A DNA stretch of 21,688 nucleotides from contig CAXMRP010000024.1 in the NCBI GenBank assembly GCA_964196155.1, positions 1 to 21,688 on the forward strand, read 5' to 3'. The stretch comes from CAXMRP01 sp964196155. Lineage in GTDB: Bacteria; Pseudomonadota; Alphaproteobacteria; Rhizobiales; Afifellaceae. Position numbers and translations under genes: made by a program. This document shows positions 15,641-21,688 of this stretch, in pieces. Below the pieces are notes generated by a model. That model was not told where the DNA came from, searched no databases, and saw only the letters and a program-made list of their open reading frames with translations. The first letter of the stretch is position 1. The number at the start of each line of letters is the position of its first letter.

Positions 15641-16438
15641 ATGAAGCGCAAACCCCTGGGCAATACCGGCGAGACGGTCGCCGAAATCGGTCTTGGCACC
15701 TGGCGCTATGCCGGCGGGTCGGTCCCGCTTCGCGCCGGCATCGCTCTTGGGGCCGATTTTATCGATACGGCGGAGCGCTATGGCACTGAAGACGCGGTCG
15801 GCGAGGCAATCGCGGGGATTCGCGAAAAGGTTTTCGTCGCAACCAAGGTCCGGCATGAAAATCTGCGATATGACGATGTGCTGCAGGCGGCCGACAACAG
15901 CCTGAAAAGGCTCGGTATCGATACCATCGATCTTTACCAAATCCACCGTCCGAACCCTCAGGTGCGGATCGCCGAGACGATGCGCGCCCTGGATGAGCTG
16001 GTTGATGGCGGCAAGGTCAGATTCATCGGCGTCAGCAACTTTTCGGTTATCCAGTTCGAAGAAGCCCAGGCTCTCACCAAAAACAGGATCGTATCCAATC
16101 AGGTGCGCTACAGTATCGTCGATCGAACCATCGAACGGGACGTTCTTCCCTACTGCCAGAAGAATGGTGTGACAGTCATTGCCTACAGTCCCCTGGCACG
16201 GGGCATCGGCAATTTGAGAGACGGTTTGACAAACAATGCGTTGACCAAGGCTGCCGAATCGGAGGGCAAAACGGAGGCGCAAGTCGCGCTCAATTGGTGC
16301 ATCGCCAAGGAAAACGTCATCGCGATACCAAGGGTCAGTTCGGTGGAGCATGCCGAAGACGTTTGCGGTGCGTCGGGCTGGAAATTGTCTGCCGCAAACA
16401 GCGAACTTCTCGAGACCGCCTATACGCGGGACCCGTAG
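15641..16438 (+). CDS. Aldo/keto reductase
   Basis: This 265-residue NAD(P)H-dependent oxidoreductase has a (beta/alpha)8 barrel. The catalytic tetrad is complete: Asp42 and Tyr47 in FIDTAERYG, Lys69 in VATKV and His102 in YQIHRPN. Cofactor-site motifs GVSNFS, SNQVRYS, AYSPLARG and IPRVSSVEHAEDV are also present. It belongs to the short bacterial group that lacks long extra loops. Family members reduce aldehydes or ketones or oxidise the alcohols. It is 20 bases behind the importer ATPase with GGAG/AGGA ahead of the ATG, so it is the last gene of the importer operon and probably acts on the imported compound. The TAG stop lies inside the left arm of a terminator hairpin. Confidence 0.9.
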   Translation: MKRKPLGNTGETVAEIGLGTWRYAGGSVPLRAGIALGADFIDTAERYGTEDAVGEAIAGIREKVFVATKVRHENLRYDDVLQAADNSLKRLGIDTIDLYQIHRPNPQVRIAETMRALDELVDGGKVRFIGVSNFSVIQFEEAQALTKNRIVSNQVRYSIVDRTIERDVLPYCQKNGVTVIAYSPLARGIGNLRDGLTNNALTKAAESEGKTEAQVALNWCIAKENVIAIPRVSSVEHAEDVCGASGWKLSAANSELLETAYTRDP

Positions 16439-16490
16439 AGCGCTTTTCGTGAAATCGGGGGCACTCAAAGCGCTCTAGTCTTTTGTTTTT
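16436..16490 (+). terminator. Strong intrinsic terminator overlapping the aldo/keto reductase stop codon
   Basis: TAGAGCGCTTT (16436-16446) pairs perfectly with AAAGCGCTCTA (16467-16477), and a T-rich tract (CTTTTGTTTTT, 16480-16490) follows. The first three bases of the stem are the stop codon of the reductase gene. It ends the importer operon before the dehydrogenase gene. Confidence 0.8.
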
Positions 16491-16542
16491 ACGCGCATTT
16501 TTGTCCGAAAACCGGTTCCCACTTTTGCCGAATGCGCTCTAG
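16436..16542. repeat. Rhizobiales-type dispersed intergenic palindrome
   Basis: The unit joins the terminator stem to a second palindrome. In the latter, GCGCATT (16493-16499) pairs with AATGCGC (16531-16537) around the core GTCCGAAAACCGGTTCCCAC. I recognise this core as a widespread repeat in Rhizobiales genomes. GCGCTCTAG occurs twice (16470-16478 and 16534-16542), so the left arm TAGAGCGC can pair with either copy, giving two competing folds. The recognition rests on memory, not on a search. Confidence 0.65.
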
Positions 16543-16623
16543 GTTTTGCCGACAGCAACCGACCGCGCGATAGTCACCGACCGGTCCAGTCGCACCAAAG
16601 CGTGACGTGAGGCGTCAATTGGG

Positions 16624-17622
16624 ATGAGGAAAATGATCAAGGTTGCGGTTCTTGACGACTATCTGGGCGTTGTTCGGGAGGCGGCGGATTGGGATGCTCT
16701 TCCCGGCAATGTCGACGTTCACGTCTTCTGCGATCATCTTTCCGATGAGGATGCGATCGCCGAGCGCCTGCGGGACTTCGCGCTGGTGGTAGGAATGCGT
16801 GAACGAACCCGGTTTGGAAAGTCGCTCCTGGAAAGGCTCCCGAACCTGGCATTGCTTGTGACTCTGGGCAAGGTCAACCCGTCGTTCGACCTTCAGCGGG
16901 CGACGGAATTGGGAATCGTCGTGTCCGGAACGGGGGTGCAGGGCACCGACCCGATGGAGCTGACCTGGGGCCTGATTCTCGCCATTGCGCGAAACATCCC
17001 CCGGGAAGACCGGGCAACGCGGGAAGGCCGTTGGCAGACATCCTTCGGCGTACGGCTCGCCGGCAAGACGCTGGGTGTGGTCGGTCTGGGCAGGATCGGG
17101 TCGCAGGTGGCCCTCGTCGGCCAGGCATTTCAGATGCCGGTCATCGCCTGGAGCCAGAACCTGACGAGGGAGCAGGCACGCGAATGCGGCGCGACCCTGG
17201 TCGCCAAGGACCACCTTCTTGCCAATTCCGACATCGTTACCCTGCATTTGCGGCTCAGTGACAGGACGCGCGGCATGATTGGAGCGCGTGAATTTGAACA
17301 AATGAAATCGACCGCGTACCTGGTCAACACGGCGCGAAGCGGCCTGCTCGATGAGGTCGCCCTGATCAACGCCTTGCAGAACGGTGCGATCGCCGGGGCC
17401 GCCCTCGACGTCTTCGACCAGGAACCGCTTCCCGCCGACCATCCGCTGCGAGGCATCGAGAATACCGTCATTACGCCCCATCTCGGCGGGGTGACCGCCG
17501 ACAGATACCGGGCCGACTACAACCAAGTCATCGAAAACATCCTCTCCCACTTGGATGGTAAACCCCTCCGGGTCCTCAATACCGAGGTTTTGGGGCGGCC
17601 CAACCTCCGGCGGTTGGCGTAG
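16624..17622 (+). CDS. D-2-hydroxyacid dehydrogenase, NAD-binding
   Basis: The 332-residue protein belongs to the D-isomer-specific 2-hydroxyacid dehydrogenases, which interconvert 2-oxo-acids and D-2-hydroxyacids with NAD(P)H. The nucleotide site is GVVGLGRIGSQVA (151-163). The catalytic Arg238 is in VNTARSGLLDE, Glu267 in FDQEPLP and His286 in TPHLGG. The substrate-domain start IKVAVLDDYLGVV is typical of the group annotated as D-2-hydroxyacid dehydrogenase / phosphoglycerate dehydrogenase-like. Either ATG 16624 or ATG 16633 may be the start; the second matches the usual family N-terminus and has GAGGA close ahead. It follows a terminator, so it probably has its own promoter in the roughly 80 bases before it. 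It plausibly serves the same pathway as the aldo/keto reductase and FAH proteins. Confidence 0.9.
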   Translation: MRKMIKVAVLDDYLGVVREAADWDALPGNVDVHVFCDHLSDEDAIAERLRDFALVVGMRERTRFGKSLLERLPNLALLVTLGKVNPSFDLQRATELGIVVSGTGVQGTDPMELTWGLILAIARNIPREDRATREGRWQTSFGVRLAGKTLGVVGLGRIGSQVALVGQAFQMPVIAWSQNLTREQARECGATLVAKDHLLANSDIVTLHLRLSDRTRGMIGAREFEQMKSTAYLVNTARSGLLDEVALINALQNGAIAGAALDVFDQEPLPADHPLRGIENTVITPHLGGVTADRYRADYNQVIENILSHLDGKPLRVLNTEVLGRPNLRRLA

Positions 17623-17629
17623 TCCAAGC

Positions 17630-18211
17630 GGCATTGACACGTTAACTGCCGCGGTCGGCCGCAATGCGCCGCACCATGGATCAGGCTGCCAGGCAACTCT
17701 GCCGCCAGACAGCAAACGTCTCGGCCCGAACCGTCTTGAAGATGGCGCGAGGCAGAAGATGGCGTTGGACGTAGAAGGCGTTCTGGGCGGCGGCGTGGAT
17801 CGACAGGAAACGTTGCGCTGATCCAGCCGATTTGAACCGCTGCTGTTTTCGGTCTCGCCGCCGAACCGGCTGGTGTGAGTTTTCAGCTCGATTGTTTGCT
17901 CGCAAGCCCTGATCATGGACCACGCAAAGCCGCTCCTTGCAGATGGCGACGCAATAGGATTTGAGCTTGTCTGAGGTGATGCGCTTGGGCGCAAAGCCCT
18001 GCTTCTTCGCCTGCTTTGGCGGTAATCTCCTCGCCGATCGAACACAGCGTCGTCGCTGGACCAGGAAGTCGAGCACCTCCCCTTCATCGTCGACAGCCCG
18101 CCACAGCCAGTGTTTCCGGCCACGGATCTTGATGGCCATTTCGTCAAGATGCCAGCTTGCGCTCGGCCGTGGGCGGCGGCTTTTCGGAATCCGTAGCCTG
18201 TTCCCTTGTAC
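17630..18211 (-). mobile_element. Relic of an IS6-family insertion sequence
   Basis: The interval contains the 3' two-thirds of an IS6-type transposase gene. At its outer edge GGCATTGACACGTTAAC (17630-17646) looks like a terminal repeat of such elements. I find no matching inverted copy near 18211-18240, so the other end is missing. The dehydrogenase stop (17622) and the antiporter stop (18239) sit close to both edges, so neither neighbour is visibly broken. Confidence 0.6.
17681..18211 (-). pseudogene. IS6-family transposase, N-terminally truncated
   Basis: Read on the minus strand, the frame is open from a TAG upstream of 18211 and gives about 176 residues. The IS6 DDE domain is easy to follow: RRPRPSASWHLDEM (first Asp), KHWLWRAVDDEGEVLDFLVQRRR, KKQGFAPKRITSDKLKSY (second Asp), GLRANNRAENSHQPVRRRDRKQQRFKS (Glu), SAQRFLSIHAAAQNAFYVQRHL. 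The complete protein is usually about 230 residues. Here the N-terminal helix-turn-helix part is gone. The stretch CVRSARRLPPKQA after RRR does not match the family, as if two small frameshifts cancel. The longest Met-initiated ORF begins only at 18139, after the first catalytic Asp. It is non-functional. Confidence 0.85.
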
Positions 18212-18238
18212 CTAATTTTGTCGCCCGGATTGCGGCCG

Positions 18239-19297
18239 CTAACGAAGCTGAAATGCGACAAACAGCGAAGCGATGTAGACCGCCAGCACGAGCAGCGAGT
18301 CGATGCCGATGCCGAAAAGCGTGCGGCGGGAGCGGATAACAAGACCGATCACATAAATGACCGTGACGATGATGCCGGTGAGGATCGCGAAGGACGCAAT
18401 GGAATCGGCCTGCGCCAGCACAAGGCCTTCCGTATAGAGAAGATCAGCCGGCAGCAGCAGAATGATCATAATCAGATTGCTGCCGAAGATGTTGGAGATC
18501 GCCATGGTGTAGGAGCGTAGCCGCACGGCCATGATTGTCGTGCTGAGTTCGGGCAGCGAGGTGGAGGCGGCCAGAATTGTGACGCCGATGAAACTCTGGC
18601 CGAGGCCGGACTGGACGGCGATCTGCTCTGAAAGGGCAACCAGCAAAACGCCGCAGATTAAAATGACCAGGCTGGCGATGGCGAACCGCATCACAAGGCC
18701 GGGCATGGCGATCTTTGCCAGCGCAACGTGCCAGCGATAGACCGGCGCGTCGCCGCTTTCTTCGGGAAATTCGACCGCCAGCCAGGCGTCTTTTTCATCA
18801 AACCGGCGCAGCATGCTGATTGCGACAAGATAGACGATCGCCACCAGGCAGGCGCCAAAGCCGACGTGAAACACGAGTGTCCGCTCGCCGAACAGGATGA
18901 TGGCCTGCAACAGCGCCAGCAGCAGGATCAGCAGCGCTCCTTCCAGGATCGGCGTCGGCTTCCGCGGATAGAAGGTGATTGAGGCACCGACGGCGCAAGC
19001 ATCGGCGACTGCCAGAATGGCGGTTTGCATGGTAATGCTGCCGAACATATTGGCGAGAAGCAGCCGCGCGTTTCCGGCAATTGCTGCAGTAGTGGCCGTC
19101 ACGATTTCCGGAAGAGAGGTCGCAGTCGCCAGAAAAATCAGACCCATCATCGCCTTGCCCATGCGCTGCCGATCGGAGATTTCGTCGGCAAAGCCGGCAA
19201 GCCGCGTCCCCGCCAGCCAGACAGCGCCAGCAACCAGCGCGAAAAGGCCGAGATTGATGGCAAGCGGAAAGCTGGCGAACATATTGAGCGGCATCAT
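18239..19297 (-). CDS. CaCA-family cation antiporter (sodium/calcium exchanger-like)
   Basis: This 352-residue integral membrane protein has about ten helices in two homologous halves. Both alpha repeats are present: GLIFLATATSLPEIVTATTA...LANMFGS (Glu64) and GVTILAASTSLPELSTTIMA...ISNIFGSN (Glu250). The two Glu match the ion-binding pair of NCX-type exchangers. A hydrophilic loop at about 163-195 (RRFDEKDAWLAVEFPEESGD) separates the halves. It should exchange Ca2+ or another cation for Na+ or H+ across the inner membrane. ATG 19297 or 19294 may be used; no good ribosome site is seen. It starts 24 bases after the PHA synthase stop, so it is probably co-transcribed or translationally linked. 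Its 3' end abuts the IS relic. Confidence 0.88.
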   Translation of the reverse strand: MMPLNMFASFPLAINLGLFALVAGAVWLAGTRLAGFADEISDRQRMGKAMMGLIFLATATSLPEIVTATTAAIAGNARLLLANMFGSITMQTAILAVADACAVGASITFYPRKPTPILEGALLILLLALLQAIILFGERTLVFHVGFGACLVAIVYLVAISMLRRFDEKDAWLAVEFPEESGDAPVYRWHVALAKIAMPGLVMRFAIASLVILICGVLLVALSEQIAVQSGLGQSFIGVTILAASTSLPELSTTIMAVRLRSYTMAISNIFGSNLIMIILLLPADLLYTEGLVLAQADSIASFAILTGIIVTVIYVIGLVIRSRRTLFGIGIDSLLVLAVYIASLFVAFQLR

Positions 19298-19321
19298 AAG
19301 CGAGGCGGAACGCTTCAGGAC

Positions 19322-21202
19322 CTATTCCTGAAGCACGTATGTGCCCGGCGCGTCGCAAAGTGGCTGGTAGCCGGTTTCATCGCCGCCCATTTGCGGCGGC
19401 GGCGCCGGCGGCGCCGATCTTTCGCCAAGCCAGTCACACCATTCAGGCCACCACGAACCGCCCTTTTGAGCCGCCTCGACCAGCCAGCTGTCGGGGTCGA
19501 CATAAAGCCCGTCCTTTTGGCGCGTCATGACGCGATAACGGCGCCCGGGATGGCCGGGTTCCGACACGATGCCGGCATTGTGCCCGCCGGTGGTCAGCAC
19601 GAAGGTCACCTCGGCGTCGCACAAAAAATGGATCTTGTGGACCGACCGCCACGGCGCTACGTGGTCGCGCTCCGTCCCGACGACGAAAACCGGCACCTCG
19701 ATGTCACCAAGCGCGACCGGCCTTGAGCCGGCGACATAGCGGGCGTCGGCAAGCTCGTTGTTGAGGAAAAGCTGCCGCAGATATTGTGAATGCATGCGAT
19801 AGGGCAACCGGGTCGCATCGGCGTTCCACGCCATCAGATCCGTCATCGGCCGGCGCTCGCCCATCAGATAATCGCGTGAGAGCCGCGACCAGACGAGATC
19901 GTTGGAGCGCAGCATCTGGAAAGCGCCCGCCATCTGATGGGAGTCCAGAAAGCCCTGCTCCCACATCATGTCTTCAAGAAACGATAACTGGCTTTCATTG
20001 ATGAACAGGGACAATTCGCCCGGTTCGGTGAAATCGGTCTGGGCGGCAAACAGCGTCACGGATTTGAGCCGCTCATCGCCATCGCGCGCCATCGCCGCCG
20101 CGGCGATCGCCAGCAAGGTGCCGCCGAGGCAATATCCGGTGGCGTGAACCCTGGTGTCCGGCACGATCGCCGACACAACGTCCAGCGCCGCCATGACGCC
20201 GAGTTCGAGATAGTCATCCATGCCCAGATCGCGGTCTTCCGGCTGCGGGTTTTTCCAGGAGATCATGAAGACGGTGAAGCCCTGACCGGTCAGGTGGCGG
20301 ACCAGCGAATTGTCCGGCGATAAATCGAGGATATAATATTTCATGATCCAGGCCGGCACGATCAGGACCGGTTCGGGACGGACTTTCTCTGTGACCGGTT
20401 GATACTGGATCAGTTCCATCAGCGTGTTGCGATAGACGACCTGGCCTTTCGTCACCGCCACGTCGCGGCCGACCTGAAAGGTTTCCGCGCCGGCCGGCTT
20501 GCCGCCGCTGATCGCCCGCTCGCCGTCCTCAGCCATGTTTTGGAAACCGCGCACGAGATTCATGCCGCCCTCCTCGGCGGTCTTCTTCATCAGTTCCGGA
20601 TTGGTGGCCAGGAAATTCGCCGGCGAGAACACGTCGAGGATTTGCCGGGCGGCAAACTGCACTGCGTCCTCGTGCTGCCGGGTGACGCCGCGCACGCCGG
20701 TCGTGGCGTTGTGCCACCATTGCTGATTGAGCAAAAAACCCTGGTAGATGAAATTATATGGCCAGGACTGCCAGGCCTCGCCGGCAAACCGCCGGTCCTG
20801 CGGCAACGGCTCGATACAGGGCGGCGTGCCGTCCGTGCCGGCGAGGCAAGTGCCGGCATAGCGCGCCAGGCGCAGGTATTTCTTCACTGCCTTTTGCACC
20901 AGCTGCGCCTGTTTGCCGGGCGCGGAGGCAAGGTGAACCGCCCAATCGGAAAAAGCTTCGGCCAATGCCGGCGGCGACAGGCCGGCCGTCATGCGGGCGG
21001 CGGCGGCGTGAACGGAACGGTCGATGGTCTCGGCCATGGCCGTGGAGGCATAGGACTCGCGCTCCATCGGCAGGCCGGTTAGCGCCGGCATCGGGGCCGG
21101 CTTGCCGGGCATCTTGCCGCCAGCAACCACGATCGGCGGCGCGCCGCCATTCGGGCCGGCGCTGCCGTTGCGGCGCGTTTTCGTCGTCTGTCTGGTGGTC
21201 AT
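19322..21202 (-). CDS. phaC: Class I poly(3-hydroxyalkanoate) synthase
   Basis: The 626-residue protein polymerises 3-hydroxyacyl-CoA into PHA storage granules. It has the synthase N-terminal domain (about 75-240, with FAGEAWQSWPYNFIYQGFLL and QILDVFSPANFLATNPEL) and an alpha/beta hydrolase domain. In the latter, the lipase-like box is GYCLGG (nucleophile Cys358), the Asp is in GTERDHVAPW (Asp513) and the His in TGGHNAGIV (His541). The motif PAWIMKYYILDLSP is typical of the class. I chose ATG 21202 because GGGAGG lies about five bases upstream; an ATG at 21220 would add six residues. The C-terminal Pro-rich tail (APPAPPPQMGG) and an N-terminal extension make it somewhat longer than the best-known class I enzymes. 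A DUF2267 gene lies upstream and an antiporter downstream. Confidence 0.93.
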   Translation of the reverse strand: MTTRQTTKTRRNGSAGPNGGAPPIVVAGGKMPGKPAPMPALTGLPMERESYASTAMAETIDRSVHAAAARMTAGLSPPALAEAFSDWAVHLASAPGKQAQLVQKAVKKYLRLARYAGTCLAGTDGTPPCIEPLPQDRRFAGEAWQSWPYNFIYQGFLLNQQWWHNATTGVRGVTRQHEDAVQFAARQILDVFSPANFLATNPELMKKTAEEGGMNLVRGFQNMAEDGERAISGGKPAGAETFQVGRDVAVTKGQVVYRNTLMELIQYQPVTEKVRPEPVLIVPAWIMKYYILDLSPDNSLVRHLTGQGFTVFMISWKNPQPEDRDLGMDDYLELGVMAALDVVSAIVPDTRVHATGYCLGGTLLAIAAAAMARDGDERLKSVTLFAAQTDFTEPGELSLFINESQLSFLEDMMWEQGFLDSHQMAGAFQMLRSNDLVWSRLSRDYLMGERRPMTDLMAWNADATRLPYRMHSQYLRQLFLNNELADARYVAGSRPVALGDIEVPVFVVGTERDHVAPWRSVHKIHFLCDAEVTFVLTTGGHNAGIVSEPGHPGRRYRVMTRQKDGLYVDPDSWLVEAAQKGGSWWPEWCDWLGERSAPPAPPPQMGGDETGYQPLCDAPGTYVLQE

Positions 21203-21363
21203 CTCCGCCTCCCAAATCATGGTTGCCCTGCGGCCGGGAACCGCAACCGGTATTGAGCTGAATATCGTGTCCGAAACCGGCGATTTCCAGTGTTGGCGGC
21301 CAGTGTTGGCGGCCAGTGTCGCCGATCAGCCGCGCCGGGCCCGTTAGCAATGCCGCGAGCGGC
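21203..21363. promoter_or_regulatory. Region between DUF2267 gene and PHA synthase, with short tandem repeat
   Basis: The 160 bases contain two perfect tandem copies of CCAGTGTTGGCGG (21287-21299 and 21300-21312) and a partial third (21313-21323). Its role is unknown; it could be a slippage product or a binding-site array in front of the PHA synthase. No promoter boxes are clear. Confidence 0.5.
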
Positions 21364-21688
21364 TCAGGCGGCTTTCGGCTCGGCCGGATCGGGCCACAGA
21401 TCGCGGATCCGGTGCCTGAGCGCGTGCCGTACGTGGCTGATTTCCCCCATCGAGACATGGTTGTTGAGGAGAATGAACACCGCACGGCAGGCCTCGACCG
21501 TCTGATCGAGGTGGTCCGGCTGGAACGCCTGGTCGATCGCGGCGAGAAAATCATCGCGGCTGCGGTTCTCCACCGGCGTTGCCGCCGGTCGCCAGCCCTC
21601 GTAATAGAGCCCGCGGATGAGGATCGGCAGCTGCGCCGCCAATTGTGCCGATTCATCGGTTTGCAGCCAGTCCCGGATCGTATGCAGG
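21364..21688 (-). CDS. DUF2267-domain protein, 3' part (5' end outside window)
   Basis: The frame runs off the right edge of the window, so only the C-terminal 107 residues or so are visible. The motifs WLQTDESAQLAAQLPILIRG, LYYEGWRPAATP, DFLAAIDQAF and VFILLNNHVSMGEISHVRHALRHRIRDLWP are those of DUF2267. This is a small family of unknown function often found near PHA or stress genes in Rhizobiales. The end of the visible part (PDPAEPKAA) is a normal short tail. It reads in the same direction as the PHA synthase 160 bases downstream. Confidence 0.82.
   Translation of the reverse strand, partial: LHTIRDWLQTDESAQLAAQLPILIRGLYYEGWRPAATPVENRSRDDFLAAIDQAFQPDHLDQTVEACRAVFILLNNHVSMGEISHVRHALRHRIRDLWPDPAEPKAA

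Noticed and set aside
16615..18342. 575-codon minus-strand ORF across the dehydrogenase and IS relic
   Set aside because: It runs antisense to the D-2-hydroxyacid dehydrogenase and out of frame with the transposase relic; it is open only because of high GC.

Overview
The window looks like chromosomal DNA of an alphaproteobacterium, most likely Rhizobiales (Hyphomicrobiales). The basis is high-GC coding sequence, frequent GTG/TTG starts, protein families typical of that order (a signal-less ModA-like protein, a class I PHA synthase with a DUF2267 neighbour), and an intergenic palindrome around the core CCGAAAACCGGTTCCCACTT that I recognise as a Rhizobiales-type dispersed repeat. Genus cannot be fixed from the sequence alone.

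Layout. 1-344: C-terminal part of a cupredoxin-domain copper protein with a Met-rich tail. 345-1044: about 700 bases without a convincing gene. 1045-1749 (-): orphan ModA-like substrate-binding protein without a signal peptide. 2197-6940 (+): a tightly coupled five-gene operon made of a membrane-anchored parvulin-type prolyl isomerase, a GldA-like ABC ATPase, an ABC-2 type permease, a GldG-family protein and a DUF4340 protein. The first three junctions overlap by 4 bases. 6918-7180: a highly structured MITE-like palindrome that supplies the last codons and stop of the DUF4340 gene.

7267-17622: a catabolic locus. Two tandem paralogous fumarylacetoacetate-hydrolase (FAH) family proteins (-) diverge from a GntR/FCD regulator (+). 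The regulator is followed by a complete peptide/opine-type ABC importer (binding protein, two permeases, two ATPases) and an aldo/keto reductase. A strong terminator inside the dispersed repeat follows, and then a D-2-hydroxyacid dehydrogenase. Together these suggest inducible uptake of a small organic solute, redox conversion of carbonyl/hydroxy intermediates and hydrolysis, decarboxylation or isomerisation by the FAH-type enzymes. The substrate cannot be read from the sequence. The second FAH paralog has lost two conserved active-site residues, so the pair may act as a heteromer or do different steps.

17630-18211: relic of an IS6-family insertion sequence. 18239-21688 (-): a CaCA-family cation antiporter, a class I PHA synthase and the 3' part of a DUF2267 gene, in that order from low to high coordinates.

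The least ordinary items are the cruciform/MITE element, the diverged FAH pair inside an uncharacterised transport and catabolism locus, and the prolyl isomerase built into a Gld-like ABC operon. No CRISPR array, phage, toxin-antitoxin, rRNA or tRNA gene was seen.
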